A DNA stretch of 64,000 nucleotides from Candidatus Galacturonatibacter soehngenii (GCF_008830185.1 NZ_WAGX01000005.1:1178001-1242000), one strand, 5' to 3'; positions 9,053 through 20,765 are shown, numbered from the stretch's first letter. Notes: generated from the letters alone by a model not told the origin. Numbers and translations: made by a program.

Positions 9053-9081
9053 TTGTACTTTGTATGATTAGTATATATAAT
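9053..9081 (+). promoter_or_regulatory. Candidate sigma-A promoter for second PucR regulator
   Basis: TTGTAC (9053-9058) and a perfect TATAAT (9076-9081) are separated by 17 bp, giving a start near 9088 and a leader of about 115 nt. The AT-rich -10 region also reads as -10-like on the opposite strand (TATATT, TATACT), so the divergent acp operon probably starts here too. Confidence 0.5.
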
Positions 9082-9095
9082 ATAGTTATTAAATT

Positions 9096-9155
9096 CATTG
9101 GGTTTACCCACAAAGTAGCCTTTGTTTAACACCCAATGTTTGTGCGAACGCACAA
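9096..9155. promoter_or_regulatory. Candidate operators in divergent acp/PucR region
   Basis: Three dyads cluster here: CATTGGGT (9096-9103) inverted as ACCCAATG (9131-9138); TGGGT-TT-ACCCA (9099-9110); and a perfect palindrome TTGTGCG-AA-CGCACAA (9140-9155). They lie downstream of the plus-strand -10 and upstream of the minus-strand -10, a good position for joint control by the PucR protein. Confidence 0.45.
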
Positions 9156-9205
9156 TAACTTTATACTACTTAACGTTCAAAATTATAGAATGGAGTAAAA
9201 AAACC

Positions 9206-10744
9206 ATGGAACTATTTGCAGTAAAAGAATATTTAAAGACAGGCAACATACAAACCTATGGAAATCAAGATGCAACCATTGATGTTCGTATGGTTAAGTT
9301 ACTGACGAAAGAGCAAAATAGATTTCATAAACATATCATTTATTTAGGTTCCACCCAATTTCTACCTGCTCCAAACTCTGCCTTAGATTCCACGATACTT
9401 TGCTATGGGCAAGAGGTGGATTGGAGTTTATACCAAGGCTCAAAGCTTAGAATCCTCTATACAAAAAACGAATTTGACTGTGTCAAGATGTTTAATGACA
9501 TTTCAGATAAATTACAAGACATACAAAAAATCAATGCAGCCCTTCACATTCTAATTAACGCATTCTTTACGGAACGAGGTCTTCAATATCTAGTAGACGT
9601 TGCGTATGAAGTATTTGGTAACCCTGTCTATGTAGTGGATACAAGGCATAAATATATTGCTATGTCTTCTGGTATCATTGCAGATACTTCTTTTGCCTCG
9701 GAAGAAAATAAGATTGGTTATATCAATAAAGAAGGGATTGAATACCTAAAGAAAAACAAAATTGATGAAAAGATTCGAGAACAAAATGCTCCCATTTACT
9801 TTATTAATCCTTTGCATAACAAAGGTATGCTTGTTGACGCCATCACAATTAATCAAATCGAAGTAGGACATGTGATGCTGTACGAACAAGACAGACCTTT
9901 TGGAGAATTTGACAGTATACTTTTGCATCGAACCAGTCGAATTATCTCTATGGAATTACAAAAGAATAGTTTTATTACAGATAATAAAGGATTTATGTAC
10001 TCCTATTTTTTAGCAGATCTTTTAGACAACCCAATTAGTAATTACTCAACGGTCTGCAAACGTCTTGAAACGATTGGCTATGATTTGAAGCAAGATCAAT
10101 ATATTCTTGTAATTCCACCTCATAGTTATAGAGATACGACTACCAAATTGGATATCATCGTAGAACAGTTACGTTTCATCCTGCCAAATAGTATCTATGT
10201 TATCTATGAAAATTGTATTGTGTTTTTAATCAGTCGAAATCGAAAAGACGGGATTACAGACTACGAGTTTAAGCGGCTGTCTGAGTTCTTAGAGACCAAT
10301 AAATTAATTGCTGGAATGAGTAATTTTTTTGAGGATTTAAGAGATGCCAAACGTTTTTATAAACAGGCTCTTAAATCCATTGAGCTTAGTAAAAAAATGA
10401 ATCGTAACATTACGATACACTTTTATTCTGACTATTATTTATATCATATTTTTGAAATGTGCGAAAGAGAAGAAGAAATCCGATTCTTTCTTCATCCTGG
10501 AATGATGAAGCTTCTTCAATATGATAAGCTTCATAACACAGACTTCTTACATACGTTACACGAATATCTAGAATCCCCTGGACAGCCATCCCAAATTGCC
10601 AAGCGCCTTCATATACATAAAAACACATTGTTGTATCGCATGGACAAAATTAGGAATATTATGGACTGTAAAATAGATACTGGTGAAGAATTTATGTCCT
10701 TTAATCTTTCTTATCGAATTATGGAATATTTGAATTTGATTTAA
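9206..10744 (+). CDS. PucR-family transcriptional regulator
   Basis: This 512-residue paralogue of the 466-2001 protein has the same layout. Its C-terminal PucR helix-turn-helix contains RLHIHKNTLLYRMDKI (about residues 465-480). A GAF-like sensing region follows the N-terminal third (VDVAYEVFGNPVYVVDT). The reading frame is open upstream to a TTG at 9122. ATG 9206 is preferred because GGAG lies 10 nt before it and the predicted leader contains operator-like palindromes. It is divergent from the acp-hydrolase-ptb-buk operon and is its most likely regulator. Its end converges on the C-glycoside operon. Confidence 0.85.
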   Translation: MELFAVKEYLKTGNIQTYGNQDATIDVRMVKLLTKEQNRFHKHIIYLGSTQFLPAPNSALDSTILCYGQEVDWSLYQGSKLRILYTKNEFDCVKMFNDISDKLQDIQKINAALHILINAFFTERGLQYLVDVAYEVFGNPVYVVDTRHKYIAMSSGIIADTSFASEENKIGYINKEGIEYLKKNKIDEKIREQNAPIYFINPLHNKGMLVDAITINQIEVGHVMLYEQDRPFGEFDSILLHRTSRIISMELQKNSFITDNKGFMYSYFLADLLDNPISNYSTVCKRLETIGYDLKQDQYILVIPPHSYRDTTTKLDIIVEQLRFILPNSIYVIYENCIVFLISRNRKDGITDYEFKRLSEFLETNKLIAGMSNFFEDLRDAKRFYKQALKSIELSKKMNRNITIHFYSDYYLYHIFEMCEREEEIRFFLHPGMMKLLQYDKLHNTDFLHTLHEYLESPGQPSQIAKRLHIHKNTLLYRMDKIRNIMDCKIDTGEEFMSFNLSYRIMEYLNLI

Positions 10745-10785
10745 AAACCACGCGGAATGAAAGTAACTACTTTCTTTCCGCGTGG
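10745..10785 (-). terminator. Strong terminator of C-glycoside operon
   Basis: CCACGCGGAA (10748-10757) pairs with TTCCGCGTGG (10776-10785), and an inner GAAAGTA pairs with TACTTTC, giving a stem of about 17 bp. On the minus strand it is followed by TTTTT, so it ends the dehydrogenase transcript. It may also stop the converging PucR transcript. Confidence 0.85.
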
Positions 10786-10810
10786 TAAACGAACTAATTG
10801 CCGCTATCTT

Positions 10811-11869
10811 TTATTCAAAGTCCACACTTCTTCCCGTTTTAGCAGATTCTCTTACTGCTTCCATAAGCCTTAGGACTCTTCTTACTTCTTCAATTGTAAC
10901 AATGAAATCCTCTTTACCATTCATTGCTTTTATAAAGTTATCAAAATACATACTGTGTTGCACATTCACATCTGGTAACTCTTCCACAATAATTCTTCCT
11001 TCTGGAGGTGGACCAAAGGATCTTGTTGGGCCTGCTGCAGTCATAGTTGTTTTACCAGGAACATTTTCTAGTAATTGTGAGGTTCTTACAATCTGTCCCA
11101 CTGGCTCAAAACCATCCACATACATACTACCCTTGTTGCCACCAATAAACCAGTGTTTTTCAAACCACTTTTCTTTATTGGTAAGAAAATATGTTCCTAA
11201 TTCGATTTCAGCAGTGATGTTATGCTCGAATTTTAATATGATTTTAAAATAATCATCTACATTCTCGTTAATTACATTGCGTAAATCAGCATAAACTGTC
11301 TTAATCTTTCCTTTAACCATCCAAAGCATCTGGTCTATTAGATGAACTCCCCAATCATAAAGCATACCTCCGCCAAACTCTGGATATATATGCCAATCAT
11401 GCATATTACCATTAAATCCATATAGTTTTGACTGAATGGTAAATACATCTCCTACCATTTGTTTATCGTATACTTCTTTTGATATTCGAAAGTCCTTATC
11501 CCATCTTCTTTGTTGATGAACACTAAAGTTAACACCGCATTCTTTTACTACCTCTATCATTTCGTCAAATTCTTTTACTGACATAGCGGCTGGTTTTTCG
11601 CAAAGAATATGTTTACCTGCACGTGCTGCCTTGATGACTGCTTCTTTATGTACATGATTGGAGATGGATACCAATACCGTGTTTACATTTTCATCTGCAA
11701 ATAAATCATCCATATCCGTGTACTTCACAATGTCTTTTGGTGCATCTGCAAGCTTAGTAGGGTCATTGTCACAAATTGCAACTACTTTTGCGCCTTCTAA
11801 ACCTTTTATCATATCCGTATGAATATGCCCCATAAAACCATATCCTAAAACTCCAAATTGTATTTGCAT
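10811..11869 (-). CDS. Gfo/Idh/MocA-family oxidoreductase, probable glycoside 3-dehydrogenase of C-glycoside pathway
   Basis: This 352-residue NAD(P)-dependent oxidoreductase has an N-terminal Rossmann fold (GVLGYGFMG, residues 6-14), the conserved EKP motif with catalytic Lys92, and the GGGMLYDWGVHLIDQ block with Asp172 and His176. AGGAGG precedes the ATG. It is the last gene of an operon with the two C-glycoside deglycosidase subunits. In the characterised DgpA/DfgE systems, an enzyme of this family oxidises the 3-OH of the C-linked sugar before the deglycosidase eliminates the aglycone. That role is inferred from context. The individual substrate (for example flavone or isoflavone C-glucoside) is unknown. 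Confidence 0.88.
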   Translation of the reverse strand: MQIQFGVLGYGFMGHIHTDMIKGLEGAKVVAICDNDPTKLADAPKDIVKYTDMDDLFADENVNTVLVSISNHVHKEAVIKAARAGKHILCEKPAAMSVKEFDEMIEVVKECGVNFSVHQQRRWDKDFRISKEVYDKQMVGDVFTIQSKLYGFNGNMHDWHIYPEFGGGMLYDWGVHLIDQMLWMVKGKIKTVYADLRNVINENVDDYFKIILKFEHNITAEIELGTYFLTNKEKWFEKHWFIGGNKGSMYVDGFEPVGQIVRTSQLLENVPGKTTMTAAGPTRSFGPPPEGRIIVEELPDVNVQHSMYFDNFIKAMNGKEDFIVTIEEVRRVLRLMEAVRESAKTGRSVDFE

Positions 11870-11886
11870 TTTATTCCTCCTATTCT

Positions 11887-12279
11887 CTATGATATATGAA
11901 CCTTTCTAACCTTTGTTCCACCAAACGGAACAGGAATGTATGCAACGCGAATCATAGTAGTAAGAGATACTTCATGCTCGCCTTTTGAAAGTCCACCCTC
12001 TTTTAGAACTCTGACATGCCCTTGCACACCGTATTCCCATTTATATGTGGTTACCGTTTCTAATTCCTCCAACGTAAAATACGTTTCACCATCTGGACTA
12101 AAACGAATAGCCTCTCTTTCAATTTCTTGGTTGTCTACTTTTACTTTAATATCATGAACCATAGAACAAGGAATGCCCCTGTAATAGGTAATAAGTGTTT
12201 CTAATTCAAACCCTACTATTTTGTCGCCTTCTTGCACATTTTTACAAGAACCTTCTGTAAATACATAATTATCAAACAT
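11887..12279 (-). CDS. C-glycoside deglycosidase beta subunit (DUF6379/CGDB family)
   Basis: This 130-residue beta-rich protein matches the small subunit of C-glycoside deglycosidases (formerly DUF6379; DgpB, DfgB and CarB are characterised members). Visible family-like features are the N-terminal MFDNYVF, the central FSPDGETYFTLEE and the C-terminal RVAYIPVPFGGTKVR, a strand expected at the alpha-beta interface. AAGGAGG overlaps the alpha-subunit stop, 15 bp upstream, so the two are translated together. In known complexes this subunit covers the alpha-subunit active site and is required for activity. The operon with alpha subunit and dehydrogenase makes the call strong. Confidence 0.85.
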   Translation of the reverse strand: MFDNYVFTEGSCKNVQEGDKIVGFELETLITYYRGIPCSMVHDIKVKVDNQEIEREAIRFSPDGETYFTLEELETVTTYKWEYGVQGHVRVLKEGGLSKGEHEVSLTTMIRVAYIPVPFGGTKVRKVHIS

Positions 12280-12294
12280 GTTAGCTCCTCCTTC

Positions 12295-13305
12295 CTACAG
12301 TGCCTCAATATATTTTTTAAGCATATTTTGATGTGCAGTTACGTTTTCTTTATCACGAATGACTTCATTTGCAAGTGCAAATCGGTTCCCTTCATATTCC
12401 GTTGCAATATAACCTTCATAACCAACTTTATCTAGATATTTTATTAGTTCATCAAATGGTATGGAGTATTCAACACCTTCTTTTGTCATTTCATAGATTT
12501 TTCCATGAAAATGTTTAATATATGGTAGATATTCATCCAGTATTGAAAACTCACTCATTTCATAACCATCACAAAACAATGCATATTCAAACTCATCTTG
12601 TGTTTCAATCATAGCCTGTAAATCATCTGGGAAGTGTTTTCCTTGTTTTCTTGCTTCCATAAAGTAATGTTTTGGATCTACTCCAGAGGCAAAAATATTA
12701 TCTACATAATCAATAATCTCTTGTTTTACTCCCAATTCTCTAAAAAACGCTGACGATACTCTAGGATGTCTTCTACAAAAAATACCTGTGTCTACTGTTA
12801 GACCTACATAAGGAGAATTTAACTTTTTCATTGCTTCAATAAATGCCTGTGTTAATGGCTGGTCAAAACTCATACCTGCATGAATCTCAAGTGTCATAAC
12901 TACGTCATTTTCAATTGCATAGGGAAGTGCTGGTTCAATGATAGAAGCTCTTGTATTGGATACAAGACGAATCATCTTAAATCCTAATCTATGTGCCAGC
13001 TTAATTTCTTTGATTAACAAGTCAAGTGCTTCCTTGTCTGTTAATTCTCTGTTTTTATACAAGCAGGTGTTAATAAACACATCATTACATACCAAAACTG
13101 GTTTGTATTTTTCAACCAATAAATCCCACTCTTTTAAAGTTTCTTCTGATGGTTCTGGTGTACCCTTCATCATCTGATCACTAATAAATTCAAGTCCCGC
13201 TCCTAAATCATTTAGATATTTAAAAATATCTTCCAGACTCATTTTTCCTCTTGCATATTGATCTTGTAAGCTATACATACTTACTGCTCTTTTAATTTTA
13301 CTCAT
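12295..13305 (-). CDS. C-glycoside deglycosidase alpha subunit (sugar phosphate isomerase/epimerase-like TIM barrel)
   Basis: This 336-residue protein has the xylose-isomerase-like TIM barrel used by DgpC/DfgA/CarC. Likely metal and catalytic residues are Glu140 and His142 (LEIHAG), Asp172 (VDTG), the pair His265/His267 (KHFHGK) and Glu303 (TEYEG). With the beta subunit it would cleave 3-oxo C-glycosides by beta-elimination, freeing the aglycone. ATG 13305 is chosen because GGAG lies 8 nt upstream; a longer frame starts at 13329. An inverted repeat TGATAGA/TCTATCA (13331-13349) precedes it. The beta subunit follows after 15 bp. Metal ligands are assigned from fold knowledge rather than alignment. 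Confidence 0.87.
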   Translation of the reverse strand: MSKIKRAVSMYSLQDQYARGKMSLEDIFKYLNDLGAGLEFISDQMMKGTPEPSEETLKEWDLLVEKYKPVLVCNDVFINTCLYKNRELTDKEALDLLIKEIKLAHRLGFKMIRLVSNTRASIIEPALPYAIENDVVMTLEIHAGMSFDQPLTQAFIEAMKKLNSPYVGLTVDTGIFCRRHPRVSSAFFRELGVKQEIIDYVDNIFASGVDPKHYFMEARKQGKHFPDDLQAMIETQDEFEYALFCDGYEMSEFSILDEYLPYIKHFHGKIYEMTKEGVEYSIPFDELIKYLDKVGYEGYIATEYEGNRFALANEVIRDKENVTAHQNMLKKYIEAL

Positions 13306-13330
13306 ATTACTAGCTCCTTTCACAAACATC

Positions 13331-13349
13331 TGATAGAGTCATTCTATCA
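13331..13349 (-). other. Short mRNA hairpin upstream of deglycosidase alpha subunit
   Basis: TGATAGA and TCTATCA are 7-bp perfect inverted arms with a 5-nt loop, 14 nt upstream of the alpha-subunit ribosome binding site. There is no T run. It could be an intra-operon processing or stabilising structure in the 152-bp gap after the flavoprotein gene, which otherwise shows nothing. Confidence 0.3.
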
Positions 13350-13457
13350 ATTTCCTGTTGTTTTCTCGCTTTTATTTTTAACCCATCTTAGAACTTTTTT
13401 TAATGAAATAGCTGTTTTACATTCTTGTATTTTAGTCAAAGCAAAAATCATACATTA

Positions 13458-14417
13458 CTATTTATTCAAGTAATTTTGGTATGGTTCTTTTAATTCTTTT
13501 AAATTTGGTATTTGACCAGGGCCTACTGCTCTTGTTTTTATTTCAGTGGAGTGCTCTAGTTTTCCATCCCAATTTAATCTAGAACGTTTTTTTTCTTCTT
13601 CAGTAAAGGTTGCTTTTATTTTTCCATCTACTACATCTATTTCTCCAAGTATTCCACACACAGGGCATTCCACGTGGGTTCTATCTTTAGATACCGTTAG
13701 CATGTCACAATGACAGACAGGACACACTCCCTCTTCTTCTCCACGCCATTTGGTGCGCTCCTCATTTGTTTCTGCTGCTAGTGCAGCCGCAATGTTTTGT
13801 CCCATTAATTTGGCACGAAGCATTTCTTCTTCATTTCCAAGTACATGTTCATGTGCCATAGCACCATAATATTCATGCATATCAACTACATCGATTCCCA
13901 TTGACATGGTAAATTCATACATGGTAGGTAGCATAAAGGATAGCCAATTCTTAGTCATGGCTCCTCCTACAGATAATAAAGCTCCAACACGTGGTTTAAA
14001 GCTTCTTTCATCTGGCAACTGCGTAATGGCTTTCCCTGCTTTTATCCCTTCTTCATAGGTTGCTTTTCGAAATGTAATATCATGAGAAGGTCCAATGCGA
14101 TCACATACCGTTTTAAATCTACCTGTTGGGGAAAGTACATAGGTTGGTGAACCTACAATCACTGCATCACATTCCATTAATGCCTCATCAATGATATGAA
14201 AATCATCTTTTAAATGGCAATCACCCTTTCCTCTTCCCGTTGTCATGCCCACTACACAAGCAATACAACCCGTACATGCTTTAATATCCAAATCATCTGC
14301 GCGTATAAACTCAACTTCATTTCCAGCCTTTTCACATTCCATCAAGGCGGTCTTAATCATTACGTCTGTGTTACCCATTTTTCTTCCAAATGAAATACCT
14401 AATACTTTTTTACTCAT
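13458..14417 (-). CDS. Iron-sulfur flavoprotein with C-terminal zinc-ribbon, NADPH-dependent FMN reductase family
   Basis: This 319-residue protein has an FMN-binding flavodoxin-like domain (about 1-190; GSPTYVLSPTGRFK near 103-116). Its cysteine set C48-X2-C51-X2-C54-X12-C67 followed by KDD resembles Fe-S flavoproteins but has a longer gap before the last Cys. Unusually, it extends into a C-terminal zinc-ribbon with CPVC and CPVCG motifs (about 230-260). It precedes the deglycosidase genes in what looks like one operon. It may supply electrons for reduction of the released aglycone or another step, but no function is established. It is a paralogue of the partial protein at 1-237. AAGGAG precedes the ATG. 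Confidence 0.82.
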   Translation of the reverse strand: MSKKVLGISFGRKMGNTDVMIKTALMECEKAGNEVEFIRADDLDIKACTGCIACVVGMTTGRGKGDCHLKDDFHIIDEALMECDAVIVGSPTYVLSPTGRFKTVCDRIGPSHDITFRKATYEEGIKAGKAITQLPDERSFKPRVGALLSVGGAMTKNWLSFMLPTMYEFTMSMGIDVVDMHEYYGAMAHEHVLGNEEEMLRAKLMGQNIAAALAAETNEERTKWRGEEEGVCPVCHCDMLTVSKDRTHVECPVCGILGEIDVVDGKIKATFTEEEKKRSRLNWDGKLEHSTEIKTRAVGPGQIPNLKELKEPYQNYLNK

Positions 14418-14433
14418 TTCTTCTCCTTTTCTG

Positions 14434-14467
14434 AAAAAAAAGAAGCGAAAGATATCAATACCTTCGC
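14434..14467 (-). terminator. Terminator of ABC ATPase-permease operon, immediately before flavoprotein gene
   Basis: On the minus strand GCGAAGG (14467-14461) pairs with CTTTCGC (14451-14445), with one G-U pair, followed by TTCTTTTTTTT. It ends only 16 nt before the flavoprotein ATG. The remaining gap up to the permease stop at 14688 (about 220 bp) is very AT-rich with no convincing promoter. The downstream operon may therefore depend on read-through or on an activator. Confidence 0.75.
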
Positions 14468-14687
14468 CCCTCGATTTTATGATTTCATCATATTATCTTG
14501 ACTGTTGTTTACTCTATTTACTTACATGTAACTATTATAATCTTTTTTCATATTTCATCATTTTTATTTTTAACTTATTAATAGCACATTTTTACACTAT
14601 TACAATATTCCTTCTTCCTAATCTATCATTTAGGCAAAAATTAAGAGTTTTTTTTTGCTTTTCTCTACTCAAATCATGGCTAACTAA

Positions 14688-15662
14688 TTATTTTACCTTT
14701 GTTGAAACAACCTTTTTTACCTTAGCTTGTTTTTGATACGTATCGTAACCAATTGCTAGTAGAAGGATAATTCCTTTTACAACGTACTGAACGTATATTC
14801 CAAGTCCAATTAACTGCATACCATTGGATAAGACACCTAAGATTAGCGTACCAATAATTACCCCTTTTACTTCTCCTTCTCCACCAATAAAGCTGATACC
14901 TCCAAGTACGCAGGCTGTGATTGCATTAAATTCTGTACCAGGTCCCATGGTTGAATTGGCTGATCCAGCTCGAGACACCATTACAATACTTGCAAGAGCA
15001 CCTAATGCACCGCATATAATAAATACAATCAATTTAATATTTTTAACGCTTACACCTGCAAGTCTTGCTGCTTCTGGATTTCCACCTGATGCAAATATGT
15101 ATCGACCAAAATAGGTTCTTTTTGCCACAAAATCTACGATAAGTGCTACCACTACTACAATAATTACTGGAACTGGTATTGGTCCTATATAGCCTTGTCC
15201 AATGAATTTAAAGCTACTATCCAAATCATAAATTGCTTTAGAACCCGATATTAAGAAAGAAATTCCCTGAAACATAGTCATGGTTGCTAACGTAACAATC
15301 ATAGGGTGAATCTTTAACAAATTTGCGACAAATCCATTAAAAGCACCAAGTATCGCACCAATCAAAAGTGCAAGGATGATAACTAACGGCAGTGGCAAGT
15401 TCATCCACTTTAAAAATGCACCCGTGCAAACGGCTACCACAGACATCAATTGCCCAATGGATAAATCGGTTCCACCGCTAATCATAACCAACGAAACACC
15501 AATGGATGCTATGATTAGATAAGCATTTTGTTTTACGATATTTAATAGATTTGATACCGTTAAAAAGTTGGCTGATAAAACTGCAAACAACAAGCATAAC
15601 CCGATTAAAATAAGTAATAATACATTTTTCTTAAATATTTTTTGAACCTTTGCTGTATTCAT
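14688..15662 (-). CDS. Sugar ABC transporter permease (RbsC/BPD_transp_2 family)
   Basis: This 324-residue membrane protein has 8-10 hydrophobic segments and the family blocks GVSLVMISGGTDLSIGQ and NPEAARLAGVSVKNIK, the latter being the cytoplasmic coupling region. The N-terminus starts with a short basic cytosolic tail. AGGAGG precedes the ATG, 10 bp after the ATPase stop. Together they form the membrane core of a ribose/galactose-type importer. No binding-protein gene is adjacent; the likely partner is the lipoprotein at 30725-31741, whose promoter resembles that of this operon. Its position just upstream of the deglycosidase operon suggests glycoside or sugar import. Confidence 0.93.
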   Translation of the reverse strand: MNTAKVQKIFKKNVLLLILIGLCLLFAVLSANFLTVSNLLNIVKQNAYLIIASIGVSLVMISGGTDLSIGQLMSVVAVCTGAFLKWMNLPLPLVIILALLIGAILGAFNGFVANLLKIHPMIVTLATMTMFQGISFLISGSKAIYDLDSSFKFIGQGYIGPIPVPVIIVVVVALIVDFVAKRTYFGRYIFASGGNPEAARLAGVSVKNIKLIVFIICGALGALASIVMVSRAGSANSTMGPGTEFNAITACVLGGISFIGGEGEVKGVIIGTLILGVLSNGMQLIGLGIYVQYVVKGIILLLAIGYDTYQKQAKVKKVVSTKVK

Positions 15663-15672
15663 AATTTTCCTC

Positions 15673-17148
15673 CTAGTTAATTGAAGCTAATTCTAATATT
15701 TGATTTTGTGTAAACTCTTCTTTACTAAGTTCTCCTGAAATCTTACCTTCACATAAAACAATCACTCGGTCAGACATTCCAATTAGCTCTTCCATATCTG
15801 AGCTAATCATAATAATAGACTTTCCTTGTTCTACCAGTTCAGACATTAAGGTATAGATTTCGTGTCTTGCTCCAACATCAATACCCCTTGTTGGTTCATC
15901 AAAAATAATAATACCTGAATTGCCAGCTAACACTTTTGCCAAAACTACTTTTTGCTGGTTGCCGCCACTAAGATTTCCAACTTTTTGTAATATGGACGGT
16001 GTCTTAATGTTTAAACGTTTCGAATAATGTTTGGCCTGCTCTTCTACTTTTTTATCATTTACGATAAATTTTTTCGACAATGCCTTAATATTGGAAATTG
16101 CAATATTCCATTCAATGGTCATATTCAAAAAGCAGCCTTGCCATTTTCTATCTTCTGGAATCAATCCAATCCCCTTAGAAATTGCATCTTTTGGAGACTT
16201 AATATCTACTTTTTCACCATTTATGAAAACTTCTCCACCAAACTTTTTATCAGCTCCAAATATCGCTCTCATAAGCTCTGTTCTTCCAGCACCAACTAAG
16301 CCTGAAAAACCAAGAATTTCTCCTTTATGAAGTTGAAAGGATACATTCTCATTTTTAAATCCATAGATATTTTTTACATCAAGAACAACTTCTTCTTTTA
16401 CACAGTCTCTCTTTGGATATGTTTCTGTTAGTTCTCTTCCTACCATTAGGGCAATCAAAGATTTACGATCGGTTTCTGATGTATTTACTGTCTTTACATA
16501 GGTTCCATCTCTCATAATGGTTACTCTATCTGTAATGGTAAATAATTCTTCCATACGATGCGATATAAATATAATTGTAACATTCTTTTTCTTTAATGTA
16601 CGTATAATATCATATAAATGCTCCACTTCTGCCATCGTTAACTGGGCTGTTGGCTCATCCATAATAATTATTTTAGCTTCCTTTGAAATTGCCTTGGCAA
16701 TCTCTACTAACTGTTGATGGGCTGGCGTTAAATCTCGAACCAAAGCTTTTGGATCAATATTAATATGATAGGGCATAAAAATATCATTTGTAATCCTTTC
16801 CATCTCCCTATAATTTACCAATCCTTTACTCTTTGCGCCAAGACAAATATTTTCTGCTACGGTTAAGGAATTGATTAAGTTGTATTCTTGATAAATAACC
16901 TCAATTCCATGTCCCCTTGATATCTTTGGATTCATTTTATGATAAGTTTCATTGTCTATCTGAATCGTTCCCTCATCATTTTCTATGGCTCCAGATATTA
17001 CTTTAATTAAAGTTGATTTGCCTGCACCATTTTCGCCAAGTAGCGCATGTACTTCTCCTCTGGAAAAATCTATTGATACATCATCTAATGCAACAACACC
17101 AGGATAACGCTTTGTAATGTTTTTCAATGATAATACGATGTCTTCCAT
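15673..17148 (-). CDS. Sugar ABC transporter ATP-binding protein (RbsA/MglA type, two ABC domains)
   Basis: This 491-residue tandem ATPase has a complete first P-loop (GENGAGKS, 38-45), Walker B IIMDEPTAQL and a second domain with the degenerate P-loop GLVGAGRT and a full LSGGNQQK signature, as usual in RbsA. ATG 17148 is chosen because AGGAGG lies 6 nt upstream; a nearby ATG at 17154 abuts the site, and the longer frame starts upstream of the predicted transcription start. It energises import through the permease that follows. It has its own promoter with a cre-like palindrome. Confidence 0.93.
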   Translation of the reverse strand: MEDIVLSLKNITKRYPGVVALDDVSIDFSRGEVHALLGENGAGKSTLIKVISGAIENDEGTIQIDNETYHKMNPKISRGHGIEVIYQEYNLINSLTVAENICLGAKSKGLVNYREMERITNDIFMPYHINIDPKALVRDLTPAHQQLVEIAKAISKEAKIIIMDEPTAQLTMAEVEHLYDIIRTLKKKNVTIIFISHRMEELFTITDRVTIMRDGTYVKTVNTSETDRKSLIALMVGRELTETYPKRDCVKEEVVLDVKNIYGFKNENVSFQLHKGEILGFSGLVGAGRTELMRAIFGADKKFGGEVFINGEKVDIKSPKDAISKGIGLIPEDRKWQGCFLNMTIEWNIAISNIKALSKKFIVNDKKVEEQAKHYSKRLNIKTPSILQKVGNLSGGNQQKVVLAKVLAGNSGIIIFDEPTRGIDVGARHEIYTLMSELVEQGKSIIMISSDMEELIGMSDRVIVLCEGKISGELSKEEFTQNQILELASIN

Positions 17149-17171
17149 TTCCATCCTCCTATTAAAATGCA

Positions 17172-17222
17172 AAAACGTTTTCTTATGAATACGATTATAT
17201 AGCGATGCAGATGCCATAACAA
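17172..17222 (-). promoter_or_regulatory. Promoter of ABC ATPase-permease operon with cre-like operator
   Basis: On the minus strand TTGTTA (17222-17217) and TATAAT (17199-17194) are spaced by 17 bp, predicting a start near 17187. A perfect palindrome AAAACGTTTT (17172-17181) lies just downstream, resembling the core of CcpA/LacI-family sites though the flanks match the cre consensus imperfectly. The -35 region CATTGTTATG is identical to that of the binding-protein promoter at 31775-31803. Confidence 0.65.
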
Positions 17223-17275
17223 TGTCGTTGCCTTTTAAATAAGTGTAAAATTTTTTGATTTTTCATTTTGTACAC

Positions 17276-17309
17276 AAAAATGGTGGCATCATTCTTGATA
17301 CCACCATTT
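17276..17309 (-). terminator. Terminator of PTS-GH1 operon
   Basis: AAATGGTGG (17278-17286) pairs with CCACCATTT (17301-17309), with an inner ATCA/TGAT extension. On the minus strand it is followed by TTTTT. The core GGTGG-ATC...TTGATACCACC recurs at 23159-23180. Confidence 0.85.
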
Positions 17310-17333
17310 ACTTAGTATTTTAACTATACTTGA

Positions 17334-20577
<3,244 letters not shown>

Positions 20578-20620
20578 AATTTTACTCCTTATCTACAAAA
20601 CAGTTTTTGCTTACCACCAT

Positions 20621-20668
20621 ATTATAAAAAATTCATATCTCGGATTCGCTTTATTAATTAATGAATCC
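20621..20668 (-). promoter_or_regulatory. Promoter region of bglP-type PTS operon with dyad
   Basis: A TATAAT on the minus strand (20626-20621) has no good -35. Upstream lies a dyad GGATTC (20642-20647) / GAATCC (20663-20668), 15 bp apart. A weak -35 plus an upstream dyad suits an activator such as the neighbouring AraC-GH39 protein. Confidence 0.4.
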
Positions 20669-20700
20669 ATTGTGAATTATTAATGATTTTTTATTCTATT

Positions 20701-20756
20701 TTAAAAAGACGACATTCTAAATTAATTTTTAATCATTAATTTATAACATCGTCTTT
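20701..20756 (-). terminator. Terminator of first AraC-GH39 gene
   Basis: AAAGACGA (20705-20712) pairs with TCGTCTTT (20749-20756), with inner AT-rich pairing. The minus-strand stem is followed by TTTTT. It separates the regulator from the PTS operon. Confidence 0.75.
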
Positions 20757-20765
20757 CATCCTTCT

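Noticed and set aside
17149-17217. N-terminal extension of the ABC ATPase frame
   Set aside because: The extension lies within and upstream of the predicted promoter; ATG 17148 has the correctly spaced AGGAGG.
20578-20765. Search for a LicT/BglG-type antiterminator site before the PTS gene
   Set aside because: No RAT-like element overlaps the terminator present here, and no antiterminator gene is in the window.
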